The notes under the pieces were generated by a model. That model searched no databases. It saw nothing but the letters and a program-made list of their open reading frames with translations, and was not told the origin of the DNA. Both the position numbers and the translations under genes were made by a program. From Pseudomonas spelaei (GTDB lineage: Bacteria; Pseudomonadota; Gammaproteobacteria; Pseudomonadales; Pseudomonadaceae), in contig NZ_WNNK01000002.1 of assembly GCF_009724245.1 (NCBI RefSeq), positions 62,001 through 126,000 on the forward strand: a DNA stretch of 64,000 nucleotides. The letters are read 5' to 3'. Of the stretch, positions 24,669-33,707 are shown piece after piece (positions within the stretch are counted from its first letter, which is position 1; every line of letters begins with the position of its first letter).

Positions 24669-24760
24669 CGCGTTTTTTGGGCTTGTGCGAATTCAGCAAC
24701 CTTTTGTCGCACACCCGTAAACCGTATTGATTTCAGCGCGTCGCGCTAGAGAGAGCCTGT

Positions 24761-25543
24761 ATGACCGTCACCCTCAAAACCGCCGAAGACATCGCTGGCA
24801 TGCGCGTTGCCGGCAAACTGGCTGCCGACGTGCTGGAAATGATTGCCGAACACGTCAAGCCCGGCGTTACTACTGAAGAGCTGGACCGCATCTGCCACGA
24901 CTATATAGTTGATGTGCAAAAGGCCATCCCTGCACCGCTGAACTACAAGGGTTTCCCCAAGTCGATCTGCACCTCGATCAACCATGTGGTCTGCCACGGG
25001 ATTCCCGGCGACAAGCCACTGAAAGACGGCGACACCCTGAACATCGACGTCACCGTGATCAAGGATGGCTACCACGGCGATACCAGCCGCATGTTCCACG
25101 TCGGCACCGTGCCCGTGTGGGCCGAGCGTCTGTCGCAAATCACTCAGGAATGCATGTACAAGGCCATCGAGATCGTCAAGCCCGGCTGCCGCCTGGGTGA
25201 CATCGGTGAAGTGATCCAGAAGCACGCCGAAAAGAACGGTTTCTCGGTGGTTCGCGAATTCTGCGGCCACGGCATCGGCAAGGTGTTCCACGAAGAGCCG
25301 CAGATCCTGCACTACGGCCGTGCCGGCACCGGCATGGAACTCAAGGCGGGCATGACCTTCACCATCGAGCCGATGATCAACCAGGGCAAGGCCGACACCA
25401 AGGTGCTGGGCGACGGCTGGACCGCTATCACCAAGGACCGCAAGCTCTCGGCTCAGTGGGAACACACCCTGCTGGTGACCGACACTGGCTACGAGATCTT
25501 CACCCTGCGCGCTGACGACACGATCCCTCGCGTTTCGGCCTGA
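24761..25543 (+). CDS. map: Methionine aminopeptidase, type I
   Basis: Map removes the initiator Met from nascent proteins. The 260-residue product has the pita-bread fold motifs: SICTSINHVVCHGIP with the conserved His, LNIDVTVIKDGYHGDTSRMF carrying two Asp metal ligands, EFCGHGIGKVFHEEP with a ligand His, and FTIEPMI and WEHTLLV with the Glu ligands. Lacking an N-terminal zinc-finger extension, it is type I. It is divergent from rpsB and followed after 59 bp by glnD. Confidence 0.97.
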   Translation: MTVTLKTAEDIAGMRVAGKLAADVLEMIAEHVKPGVTTEELDRICHDYIVDVQKAIPAPLNYKGFPKSICTSINHVVCHGIPGDKPLKDGDTLNIDVTVIKDGYHGDTSRMFHVGTVPVWAERLSQITQECMYKAIEIVKPGCRLGDIGEVIQKHAEKNGFSVVREFCGHGIGKVFHEEPQILHYGRAGTGMELKAGMTFTIEPMINQGKADTKVLGDGWTAITKDRKLSAQWEHTLLVTDTGYEIFTLRADDTIPRVSA

Positions 25544-25602
25544 TTGTTGCGTCGGTTTTCGCGCAAAGCGTGTGACTTATAGATAGAAAGGAAAGCCGAT
25601 CG

Positions 25603-28305
25603 ATGCCCCAGGTGGATCCCGAACTCTTCGACCGTGGCCAGTTCCAGGCGGAACTGGCGCTGAAGGCAAGCCCCATCGCCGCCTTCAAGAAGGCCATCCG
25701 CCAGGCCCGGGAAGTGCTCGATGAGCGCTTTCGCAGTGGCCGGGACATCCGTCGGCTGATCGAGGACCGCGCCTGGTTCGTCGATAACATCCTGCAAAAG
25801 GCCTGGGAACAGTTCAGTTGGAGTGAAGACGCCGACATCGCCCTGGTGGCCGTCGGCGGCTACGGTCGCGGCGAACTGCACCCCTACTCCGACATCGACC
25901 TGCTGATCCTGCTGGACAGCGCCGATCATGAGATTTTTCGCGACTCCATCGAGCGTTTTCTGACGTTGTTGTGGGATATCGGCCTGGAAGTCGGCCAAAG
26001 TGTACGTTCGGTGGATGAATGCGCCGAAGAGGCCCGCGCCGACCTGACCGTCGTCACCAACCTGATGGAAAGCCGTACCATCTGCGGCCCCGAACGCCTG
26101 CGCCAGCGCATGCTGGAAGTCACCAGCACCGCCCACATGTGGCCGAGCAAGGATTTCTTCCTGGCCAAGCGCGCCGAACAGAAGGCCCGGCACCACAAGT
26201 ACAACGACACCGAGTACAACCTGGAGCCCAATGTCAAAGGCTCCCCTGGCGGACTGCGGGACATCCAGACCATTTTGTGGGTCGCGCGGCGCCAATATGG
26301 CACGCTGAACCTGCGAGCCCTGGCCGGCGAAGGCTTCCTGGTGGAGAGCGAAAACGCCCTGCTGGCTTCCTCCCAGGAATTCCTGTGGAAGGTGCGCTAC
26401 GCCCTGCACATGCTCGCCGGACGCTCCGAAGACCGCCTGCTGTTCGACCACCAGCGCTCTATCGCGACACTGCTGGGGTTCGAAGGGGAAGACGCCAAGA
26501 CCAGCATCGAAAGCTTCATGCAGCAGTACTACCGGGTGGTCATGAGCATTGCCCAGCTCAGCGACCTGATCATCCAGCACTTCGAAGAAGTGATCCTGGC
26601 CCCGGAAGACGAAGCACCACCGCAGCCGATCAACTCGCGCTTCCAACTGCACGATGGCTATATCGAGGCGCGCAGCGACAACGTGTTCAAACGCACGCCC
26701 TTCGCCATGCTGGAAATCTTCGTCCTGATGGCCCAGCAGCCGGAGATCAAAGGCGTACGTGCCGATACCATTCGTCTGCTGCGGGAAAACCGACATCTGA
26801 TCGATGACGATTTTCGCAACGACATCCGCAACACCAGCCTGTTTATCGAACTGTTCAAGTGCAAGATCGGCATCCACCGCAACCTGCGGCGGATGAACCG
26901 TTACGGCATTCTCGGGCGCTATTTGCCGGAGTTCGGCTTTATCGTCGGGCAAATGCAGCACGACCTGTTCCACATCTACACCGTGGACGCCCACACCCTG
27001 AACCTGATCAAACACCTGCGTAAGTTGCAGTACACCCAGGTGTCAGAGAAATTCCCGCTGGCCAGCAAGCTCATGGCACGCCTGCCCAAGCCCGAACTGA
27101 TCTACCTCGCCGGCCTTTACCACGACATCGGCAAGGGCCGTCACGGCGATCACTCGGAAATTGGTGCCGTAGACGCCGAAGCGTTCTGCCAGCGTCATCA
27201 GTTGCCCCTGTGGGACAGCCGCCTGATCGTCTGGCTGGTGCAAAACCACTTGGTGATGTCCACCACCGCCCAGCGCAAGGATTTGTCCGACCCGCAGGTG
27301 ATCCACGACTTCGCGCAGATCGTCGGCGACGAAACCCGTCTCGACTACCTGTACGTGCTGACCGTCTCCGACATCAACGCCACCAACCCGACGCTGTGGA
27401 ACTCCTGGCGCGCCAGCCTGTTGCGCCAGCTCTACACCGAGACCAAGCGCGCCTTGCGTCGCGGTCTGGAGAACCCGGTGGACCGCGAAGAACAGATCCG
27501 CCGCACCCAAAGCGCGGCCCTGGACATTCTGGTACGCGGCGGTAACGACCCGGACGACGTCGAGCAGCTCTGGTCGCAACTGGGAGACGACTACTTCCTG
27601 CGCCACACCGCCGGCGACGTGGCCTGGCACAGCGATGCGATCCTGCAGCAGCCGGCCGATGGCGGACCACTGGTGCTGATCAAGGAAACCACCCAACGCG
27701 AGTTCGAGGGCGGTACGCAGATTTTCATCTATGCGCCGGACCAGCACGACTTCTTCGCCGTGACCGTGGCCGCCATGGACCAGCTCAACCTGAACATTCA
27801 CGACGCCCGGGTTATCACGTCCAGCAGCCAGTTCACCCTCGATACCTACATCGTGCTCGACACGGAAGGCGAGTCCATTGGCGACAACCCCGCCCGCGTG
27901 AAGAAGATCCGCGAAGGCCTGACCGAGGCCCTGCGCAACCCCGACGACTACCCGACCATCATCCAGCGCCGGGTACCTCGCCAGCTCAAGCACTTTGCCT
28001 TTGCGCCCCAGGTGACCATTCACAATGATGCACAGCGCCCCGTGACCGTATTGGAACTCAGTGCACCCGATCGCCCGGGCCTGTTGGCACGGATCGGCAC
28101 GATCTTCCTGGAGTTCGACCTGTCGCTGCAGAACGCCAAGATTGCGACCCTGGGCGAACGAGTAGAAGACGTGTTCTTTATCACCGACGCTGACAACCAG
28201 CCGCTTTCCGACCCTGAACTGTGCCTGCGTTTGCAGGAGGCGATCGTGCAGCAGTTGAGCGTGACCCAGGAACCCGGTGTCGAGCTGACGCGCCTGACGA
28301 TTTGA
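25603..28305 (+). CDS. glnD: Bifunctional uridylyltransferase/uridylyl-removing enzyme
   Basis: GlnD senses glutamine and adds or removes UMP on the PII protein (GlnB/GlnK), setting nitrogen control. The 900-residue product has the nucleotidyltransferase motif [15 protein letters not shown] at 85-99, a central PII-uridylyltransferase domain, the HD motif [15 protein letters not shown] near 505 that removes UMP, and two C-terminal ACT domains (about 705-790 and 815-895) that bind glutamine. AAAGGA lies ahead of the start. It follows map as in P. aeruginosa. Confidence 0.97.
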   Translation: MPQVDPELFDRGQFQAELALKASPIAAFKKAIRQAREVLDERFRSGRDIRRLIEDRAWFVDNILQKAWEQFSWSEDADIALVAVGGYGRGELHPYSDIDLLILLDSADHEIFRDSIERFLTLLWDIGLEVGQSVRSVDECAEEARADLTVVTNLMESRTICGPERLRQRMLEVTSTAHMWPSKDFFLAKRAEQKARHHKYNDTEYNLEPNVKGSPGGLRDIQTILWVARRQYGTLNLRALAGEGFLVESENALLASSQEFLWKVRYALHMLAGRSEDRLLFDHQRSIATLLGFEGEDAKTSIESFMQQYYRVVMSIAQLSDLIIQHFEEVILAPEDEAPPQPINSRFQLHDGYIEARSDNVFKRTPFAMLEIFVLMAQQPEIKGVRADTIRLLRENRHLIDDDFRNDIRNTSLFIELFKCKIGIHRNLRRMNRYGILGRYLPEFGFIVGQMQHDLFHIYTVDAHTLNLIKHLRKLQYTQVSEKFPLASKLMARLPKPELIYLAGLYHDIGKGRHGDHSEIGAVDAEAFCQRHQLPLWDSRLIVWLVQNHLVMSTTAQRKDLSDPQVIHDFAQIVGDETRLDYLYVLTVSDINATNPTLWNSWRASLLRQLYTETKRALRRGLENPVDREEQIRRTQSAALDILVRGGNDPDDVEQLWSQLGDDYFLRHTAGDVAWHSDAILQQPADGGPLVLIKETTQREFEGGTQIFIYAPDQHDFFAVTVAAMDQLNLNIHDARVITSSSQFTLDTYIVLDTEGESIGDNPARVKKIREGLTEALRNPDDYPTIIQRRVPRQLKHFAFAPQVTIHNDAQRPVTVLELSAPDRPGLLARIGTIFLEFDLSLQNAKIATLGERVEDVFFITDADNQPLSDPELCLRLQEAIVQQLSVTQEPGVELTRLTI

Positions 28306-28330
28306 ATTTTTAACTTTGTGCACACGATTC

Positions 28331-28401
28331 GTGTGGGAGTTGGCTTGCCTGCGCTTATGGCAAACCGAGGTGATGCCATCGCCGGCAAGCCAGCTCCCAC
28401 A
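28331..28401. repeat. REP doublet between glnD and dapC, T-type
   Basis: An inverted pair, GTGGGAGTTGGCTTGCCTGC and its near complement GGCAAGCCAGCTCCCAC, occupies the gap between glnD and dapC. It ends about 30 bp before the dapC start and so would be transcribed as a stem in the leader or trailer. Confidence 0.9.
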
Positions 28402-28431
28402 GGGTCCGTGCTCACCGTGATAGAGGCTTAT

Positions 28432-29631
28432 ATGAACAACGCCCTGAACCAGCTGCAGCCCTACCCGTTCGAGAAATTGCGCGCCCTGCTGGGCAGTGTC
28501 ACGCCGAACCCGGACAAGCGCCCAATCGCGCTGTCCATCGGCGAACCCAAGCACAAATCCCCGGATTTCGTCGCCCAGGCCCTGGCCAACAATCTGGACC
28601 AGATGGCGGTGTACCCAACCACATTGGGCATTCCCGCATTGCGCGAGGCCATTGGCGCCTGGTGCGAACGCCGCTTCAACGTGCCCAAGGGCTGGCTGGA
28701 CCCGGCGCGCAACATCCTGCCGGTCAATGGCACCCGTGAAGCGTTGTTCGCCTTCACCCAGACCGTGGTCAACCGTGGCGACGATGCACTGGTGGTCAGC
28801 CCGAACCCGTTTTATCAGATCTACGAAGGTGCAGCTTTTCTGGCGGGGGCCAAGCCACATTACCTGCCATGCCTGGACGAAAACGGCTTTAACCCGGATT
28901 TCGACGCGGTCTCGGCCGACGTCTGGAAACGCTGCCAGATCCTGTTCCTGTGCTCGCCGGGCAACCCGACCGGCGCGTTGATTCCCGTCGACACCCTGAA
29001 AAAACTGATCGCCCTGGCCGACGAACATGACTTCGTGATCGCCGCCGACGAGTGCTATAGCGAGCTGTACTTCGACGAACAGACCCCGCCGCCTGGCCTG
29101 CTCAGCGCCTGTGTCGAACTGGGCCGCCAGGACTTCAAGCGCTGCGTGGTGTTCCACAGCCTGTCCAAGCGCTCCAACCTGCCAGGCCTACGTTCGGGGT
29201 TTGTCGCGGGTGATGCCGAGATCCTCAAGGCCTTCCTGCTGTACCGCACCTATCACGGCTGCGCGATGCCGGTGCAAACCCAGCTCGCGAGCATTGCAGC
29301 GTGGCAGGACGAAGCCCATGTACAGGCCAACCGTGACCTGTACCGGGAGAAATTCGATGCTGTGCTGGCAATTCTCAAGCCCGTGCTGGACGTGCAAAAC
29401 CCGGATGGCGGTTTCTATCTGTGGCCGAATGTCGAAGGCGACGACGCCGCATTCTGCCGGGACTTGTTCGTGGAAGAACACGTGACCGTAGTGCCGGGCT
29501 CTTATCTGTCGCGAGAAGTGGACGGTTTCAACCCTGGCGCCGGGCGTGTGCGCATGGCGCTGGTTGCGCCACTGGCCGAGTGCGTGGAAGCCGCCGAGCG
29601 GATTCGCGATTTCATCCAGCGCCGTCGATAA
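28432..29631 (+). CDS. dapC: Succinyldiaminopimelate transaminase
   Basis: DapC transaminates N-succinyl-2-amino-6-ketopimelate in the succinylase branch of lysine/diaminopimelate synthesis. The 399-residue product is a fold-type I aminotransferase with the PLP lysine K246 in HSLSKRSNLPGLRSGF, the motif CSPGNPTGALIP and the C-terminal Arg region. The ATG at 28432 (MNNALNQLQPYPF) was chosen because the longer frame would read through the REP repeat. With dapD and dapE nearby it supplies peptidoglycan precursors. Confidence 0.94.
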   Translation: MNNALNQLQPYPFEKLRALLGSVTPNPDKRPIALSIGEPKHKSPDFVAQALANNLDQMAVYPTTLGIPALREAIGAWCERRFNVPKGWLDPARNILPVNGTREALFAFTQTVVNRGDDALVVSPNPFYQIYEGAAFLAGAKPHYLPCLDENGFNPDFDAVSADVWKRCQILFLCSPGNPTGALIPVDTLKKLIALADEHDFVIAADECYSELYFDEQTPPPGLLSACVELGRQDFKRCVVFHSLSKRSNLPGLRSGFVAGDAEILKAFLLYRTYHGCAMPVQTQLASIAAWQDEAHVQANRDLYREKFDAVLAILKPVLDVQNPDGGFYLWPNVEGDDAAFCRDLFVEEHVTVVPGSYLSREVDGFNPGAGRVRMALVAPLAECVEAAERIRDFIQRRR

Positions 29632-29638
29632 ACCCTGG

Positions 29639-29665
29639 GGCCGCTCCCACGCCAGGGGAGCGGCC
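29639..29665 (+). terminator. Hairpin after dapC
   Basis: GGCCGCTCCC, a loop of about seven bases, and GGGAGCGGCC form a 10-bp stem just after the dapC stop. The bases that follow are GTTTG, a weak T run, so termination may be partial. Confidence 0.6.
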
Positions 29666-29759
29666 GTTTGAGATGCAATCTGCAACCAATCAATCTGGAA
29701 CAGACGTTCATAAAAACTCCACCAAGGCCTATCTGGCATTAACTATCCGGTGGAAACCC

Positions 29760-30524
29760 ATGACACTCACTATCTCGCCCATTTCTACTTCTGCATATTC
29801 CGTGCATACCCCTCTCGCCGAACCAATCGAAAACCCGGCTTCCCCACTCAACAGAAAAAAGCGCGGCGTAGCGGACCACAACAAAACATGGCCTCAACAT
29901 TCAGTACTGAAGATTTCCTTACTGAACATGACACAGGAGCAAAAAAACTTAACAAAACACAACATTAACAAATGGACTCCCCACACCAACCTCTATTTCA
30001 AGTTCATTGACGGTCCCAACGGCGACATAAGAATCACCGCGAATAATGACACCAGTGCCGCATGGTCGAGGGTTGGCACCGACGCAAGAAATATCCCCGT
30101 ATCCGAGCCCACGATGAGTGTTGGCTTTGCAAACTCGTCAGCCGCTATAGCGGCCAAGATACAGCATGAGTTCGGCCACGCTTTGGGCTTGAGGCACGAG
30201 CACAAGCACCCAGATCGCACGCTGAACTTGCACAAAGAAAATATTTATAAAGAGTATGAGTCACGAAGTAAAACAAAACGCCAGGCCAACCATGACATCA
30301 TCCACAAGTTCCAACGCAACGAAGTAATAATCTCAGCCTATGATGAAAAATCCATCATGCACTATGGGTTTTCGGCATCCGCACTGCGGGATGAAAAATC
30401 AATCCCCGGCAACATACAACTGTCCGAAGGCGACAAACGCTTTATACAATCGCTTTATCCAATGGATAGTTCACCTTTAGGAAAACTTCTTAATACGGCT
30501 ATCAAGGTATTGATCAAGTCTTGA
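29760..30524 (+). CDS. Astacin-like zinc metallopeptidase 1
   Basis: This is a predicted M12A-type metallopeptidase of 254 residues. The zinc motif HEFGHALGLRHEH is at 136-148 (ligands H136, H140, H146, followed by the astacin-type Glu and by HPDR), and the Met-turn SIMHY is at 198-202. Before these lie an astacin-like RKKRGVADHNKTWP segment at 32-45 and GDIRI at 88-92. No signal peptide or lipobox is visible, so the route out of the cell, if any, is unclear. The ATG at 29760 has GGTGGA upstream; an ATG at 29673 is possible. Base composition is much more AT-rich than the neighbours, suggesting transfer. The target is unknown. Confidence 0.85.
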   Translation: MTLTISPISTSAYSVHTPLAEPIENPASPLNRKKRGVADHNKTWPQHSVLKISLLNMTQEQKNLTKHNINKWTPHTNLYFKFIDGPNGDIRITANNDTSAAWSRVGTDARNIPVSEPTMSVGFANSSAAIAAKIQHEFGHALGLRHEHKHPDRTLNLHKENIYKEYESRSKTKRQANHDIIHKFQRNEVIISAYDEKSIMHYGFSASALRDEKSIPGNIQLSEGDKRFIQSLYPMDSSPLGKLLNTAIKVLIKS

Positions 30525-30534
30525 ATTAAAAGCT

Positions 30535-30660
30535 CGCATCAGCCCCAACAAGATAAACATCAGCCCATTAAAGGTAAATACCAACAGCGATCAGACACAG
30601 TAAATACCGTTCTCTGCAAAGAAGTTTGGACATTGGAAAGTTAGAGCAAATCCACTGTAA
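30535..30660 (-). pseudogene. Decayed fragment of a CPA1-type Na+/H+ antiporter gene
   Basis: On the minus strand the bases 30540-30599 align without gaps to 32242-32301 inside the intact antiporter, with about 45 of 60 identical by hand count. They translate as SLLVFTFNGLMFILLGL against SLLEFAFNGLIFLLLGL. The Trp codon before this segment is a TGA stop. Weaker similarity (SKLLCR against TRLLNR) continues towards 30660 after a small insertion. The rest of the gene is absent, so this is a remnant. It lies between two paralogous metallopeptidase genes. Confidence 0.75.
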
Positions 30661-30731
30661 CAAGTCGCCACGGAACAGATTCCCCACCTTGGCCACCAAA
30701 AGAAAATCCCTGGCCTGAGGTCTGAAAAGTC

Positions 30732-31550
30732 ATGATATCGCCCATGTCCGCCACCCCCTCACACACCCTCCAACTTACTCCCTCTGCGGAAGAGGAGGCT
30801 GACGCCGCGGCCCCTGTATCACGGTCCAAGAGAAATGTGGGTGATCGCGAAAAGTACTGGCCCCATGGGAAAACCCTGAAGATCGCTATGTACGATGCCG
30901 ATAACTCTTTTATTGAAGCGGTGAAAAGCGCTGCCAGCAAGTGGCTGCCCCATATCAATATAAAGTTTGATTTTGTATCCGGTGAGGAAGGCGACATTCG
31001 AATCGCGGAAAACTTCATCAGCAACCAAGGCAGTTCAATGATTGGCACCGATGCGCTGAAAGTACCCCAGGGGCTCCCGACCATGATGCTCCCTTACGAT
31101 CACCTATCCCCCCGATTCGCCTATGTCGTCATGCACGAGTTTGGTCACTTGCTGGGGGCATTGCATGCCCACCAACATCCGGATACGGAAATACCCTGGA
31201 ACAGATCCAAGGCGTATGAGCTTTACAAGGCCCAAGCGGGGCAGACAAAAAGCAATGTCGATGAGCAGGTCCTGCCTCTGCCTCGAAGCAACACTCGTCA
31301 CTACGAGCCTTATGACCGTCACTCCATCATGCATTACGACATCAGCGAACATACGACACTTGGCCATTGGAAACAGGCGGAGAACCCACAGATCAGTGCT
31401 GGAGATATCGCGTTGATGCGCAAGGCTTACCCCAAGACAGCCGATACTCCACAACAAGTCACTTCACCAGCCCCAAGTTCGCCTCGCTCATATCGAGTTC
31501 CGCCAACACTTCCCGAAGAATATCGTCGCCTATGGCGTGATGTCGGCTGA
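30732..31550 (+). CDS. Astacin-like zinc metallopeptidase 2
   Basis: This 272-residue protein is a diverged paralogue of the metallopeptidase 1.2 kb upstream. It shares SKRNVGDREKYWPHG at 32-46, GDIRI at 87-91, the zinc motif HEFGHLLGALHAH at 135-147 and the Met-turn SIMHY at 198-202. The residue after the third His is Ala, whereas copy 1 and typical astacins have Glu. No signal peptide is seen. A Pro/Ser-rich tail of about 35 residues follows and is encoded antisense to the end of the antiporter gene (92-bp overlap). ATG at 30744 is an alternative start. Substrate and location are unknown. Confidence 0.85.
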   Translation: MISPMSATPSHTLQLTPSAEEEADAAAPVSRSKRNVGDREKYWPHGKTLKIAMYDADNSFIEAVKSAASKWLPHINIKFDFVSGEEGDIRIAENFISNQGSSMIGTDALKVPQGLPTMMLPYDHLSPRFAYVVMHEFGHLLGALHAHQHPDTEIPWNRSKAYELYKAQAGQTKSNVDEQVLPLPRSNTRHYEPYDRHSIMHYDISEHTTLGHWKQAENPQISAGDIALMRKAYPKTADTPQQVTSPAPSSPRSYRVPPTLPEEYRRLWRDVG

Positions 31551-33102
31551 GACTGTACAGCTCAAGACGCTGGGCTCTCAGCGCCTTGAGCCTGAGCCGG
31601 CGCTCCAATTGATCCATCTGGAACGCCAACACCTGGGCCTCGGCCGAATCGTTGAACACCTCCAGTTGATGACGATATTCGGACATGATCCGCGCCTTGA
31701 GCTCCGCGGACAAAGCAGCTTGGGCAGCATCTTGAGGTACGGTATCGGCAGGCTCTTCGGCCTCCAGCGCATGAATGGCCGCTTCGGCCGTCTTCTTCCA
31801 GGCATCGCGCACCTCGCCACGACGCTTGCTGTCCGGGCTCTTTTCAATGCCCCGTAGCAACAGCGGCAAGGCAATACAGGCGACAACCAGCGACAGCAGG
31901 ATCACCCCGGCGGCAATAAAGATCAGCAGATCGCGTTCCGGGAAGTCCTCGCCCGGGCTCAACAACAGCGGCACCGACATCACACCTGCCAGAGTCACGG
32001 CCCCGCGCACGCCGCCCACGGTCAGCAGCCAGCAGGAACGGGCCGTCGGCACCAGCGTCAGGGCCCCTTTTCCTCGCAGTCGCCGCAGCAAGCCTGACAA
32101 GCGCCAGATGCTTTGCACCCAGATAAACCGCAGCACTACCAGCACCAGGAAGATCGCGACCACCTCCAGGCAGCGATACATCAAGGTCGGCCACAGCGTG
32201 GCCTCGTGACTGGTCACCGCCTTGATGATGTCCGGCAGTTGCAGCCCCAACAGCAGGAAAATCAGGCCGTTGAAGGCAAACTCCAGCAGCGACCAGACGC
32301 TTCGATTCAACAAACGAGTGCTGGTCTGGCGCGGCAACAGGTCCAGCCAACTCTGCATCATCCCCGCCGCGACCGCCGACAGGATGCCCGACGCGCCAAG
32401 ACGCTCAGCCAGCACGTAAGCGGCAAATGGCAGCAGCAACATGAATACCACGTGGGTGGCCGGGTCATCCCAGCCCCGGGCGATCATCCAGGCCCGCAAG
32501 CGGCCTACCAGCCAACTCAAGGCCACACCGACGGCCAGGCCCCCCACTGCCACCAGCACGAAGGTCAGGCTGGCATTGGCCAGGGAAAATACCCCGGTGA
32601 CCGCCGCCACCAGGGCAAACTTGAACGTCACCAGGCCCGATGCATCATTCATCAAGGCCTCGCCCTGGAGCATATGCATCAAGGGTGTCGGCAGGCGGTT
32701 CTGGGAAATTGCCGACACCGCCACGGCATCTGTCGGCGACAATACCGCCGCCAGGGCGAAGGCCACCGGCAGTGGAATAGACGGCAATAGCCAGTGAATG
32801 AAGTAACCGGCGCCCACGACCGTGAACAACACCAGCCCCACAGCGAGCGTCAGGATTGGCCCGCGCAAGCGCCACAGTTCGCGCTTGGGCATTCGCCAGC
32901 CGTCGGAGAACAGCAGCGGCGGCAGAAACAGGAAAAGAAACAATTCCGGGTCCAACGCCACATGCAGCCCCAGGGTCGGCCAGGCCAGCAAGGCCCCGGC
33001 GGCGATCTGCACCAGCGGCAACGGCAAAGGAATGACACGCCCCACAAGGCGCGAAACGCTGACCAGCATCAGCAGGATTAGAACGGTGTAGGCGGTTTGC
33101 AT
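31459..33102 (-). CDS. Na+/H+ antiporter, CPA1 (NhaP-like) family
   Basis: This predicted monovalent cation/proton antiporter of the inner membrane has 547 residues, with about 12 hydrophobic helices over residues 1-410 and a cytoplasmic charged tail with coiled-coil character (about 430-545). The conserved segments SPTDAVAVSAI and MNDASGLVTFKFA contain the acidic transport residues of the family. ATG at 33102 (MQTAYTVLILLM) was chosen since it begins the first helix. Its last 31 codons overlap, antisense, the end of metallopeptidase 2. It occupies the place of PA3660 in P. aeruginosa as I recall that map. Confidence 0.92.
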   Translation of the reverse strand: MQTAYTVLILLMLVSVSRLVGRVIPLPLPLVQIAAGALLAWPTLGLHVALDPELFLFLFLPPLLFSDGWRMPKRELWRLRGPILTLAVGLVLFTVVGAGYFIHWLLPSIPLPVAFALAAVLSPTDAVAVSAISQNRLPTPLMHMLQGEALMNDASGLVTFKFALVAAVTGVFSLANASLTFVLVAVGGLAVGVALSWLVGRLRAWMIARGWDDPATHVVFMLLLPFAAYVLAERLGASGILSAVAAGMMQSWLDLLPRQTSTRLLNRSVWSLLEFAFNGLIFLLLGLQLPDIIKAVTSHEATLWPTLMYRCLEVVAIFLVLVVLRFIWVQSIWRLSGLLRRLRGKGALTLVPTARSCWLLTVGGVRGAVTLAGVMSVPLLLSPGEDFPERDLLIFIAAGVILLSLVVACIALPLLLRGIEKSPDSKRRGEVRDAWKKTAEAAIHALEAEEPADTVPQDAAQAALSAELKARIMSEYRHQLEVFNDSAEAQVLAFQMDQLERRLRLKALRAQRLELYSLSRHHAIGDDILREVLAELDMSEANLGLVK

Positions 33103-33263
33103 AACGCGGAATTCCCGGACAATCGACTTGCAATAACACACATCAGGCAACAACTCGCCGTTGAAGTGCCATATTAGCCGCCTATGCTGCCCTCTGGCCG
33201 TTGCACAAAAGTCGCAACCGTTAATGCCATAGGGTGACGAGCGGCGCCGAATCCTTCCGGTCG

Positions 33264-33272
33264 TGGCATAAT
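33264..33272 (+). promoter_or_regulatory. Candidate extended -10 promoter of the ArsC-family gene
   Basis: TGGCATAAT is an extended -10 element 42 bp before the TTG start of the downstream gene, within the 211-bp divergent gap. The -35 region is not recognisable. Confidence 0.4.
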
Positions 33273-33313
33273 CCGTGGTCTTTCATTTTCAGCGACCCAA
33301 AGGGGGCAATTCC

Positions 33314-33676
33314 TTGACCGCTTCAAGCAAAACCTTGCACCTTTTCGGCATCAAAGCCTGCGACACCATGAAAAAGGCGCGCACCTGGCTCGATGAACAC
33401 GCTGTCAGCTATGAGTTTCATGACTACAAAACGGCCGGTATCGACCGCGAACACTTGACCCAATGGTGCAATGAGCACGGTTGGCAGGTGGTTTTGAACC
33501 GTGCGGGCACCACCTTTCGCAAACTCGAAGACGAACGCAAAGCCGATCTCGACCAGGCGAAAGCCATTGAATTGATGCTCGCACAACCCTCGATGATCAA
33601 GCGCCCAGTGCTCGATCTCGGTGACAGAACCCTGATTGGCTTCAAGCCAGATAGTTATTCGGCGGCCCTCAAGTAG
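33314..33676 (+). CDS. ArsC/Spx-family reductase-like protein (YffB)
   Basis: This 120-residue thioredoxin-fold protein is of the ArsC/YffB family, small glutathione-linked proteins of uncertain role. The active-site region LFGIKACDTMKKARTWL has one Cys (C16) and no second Cys, as in YffB rather than Spx. Further family features are NRAGTTFRKL and SMIKRPVLDLGD, the latter typical of ArsC. A TTG at 33314 was chosen because AGGGGG precedes it by 8 bp; the longer frame from an ATG at 33275 lacks a ribosome site. The neighbour dapD is 31 bp downstream, so the two may form an operon. Confidence 0.85.
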   Translation: MTASSKTLHLFGIKACDTMKKARTWLDEHAVSYEFHDYKTAGIDREHLTQWCNEHGWQVVLNRAGTTFRKLEDERKADLDQAKAIELMLAQPSMIKRPVLDLGDRTLIGFKPDSYSAALK

Positions 33677-33707
33677 GCCAGCCCACTCCATTTGTAGAGG
33701 TAACAGC

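Noticed and set aside
24454..24714. 86-codon minus-strand frame in the rpsB-map gap
   Set aside because: It covers the divergent promoters and the rpsB leader, has a Cys/Lys/Arg-rich composition and no ribosome site, so chance is more likely.
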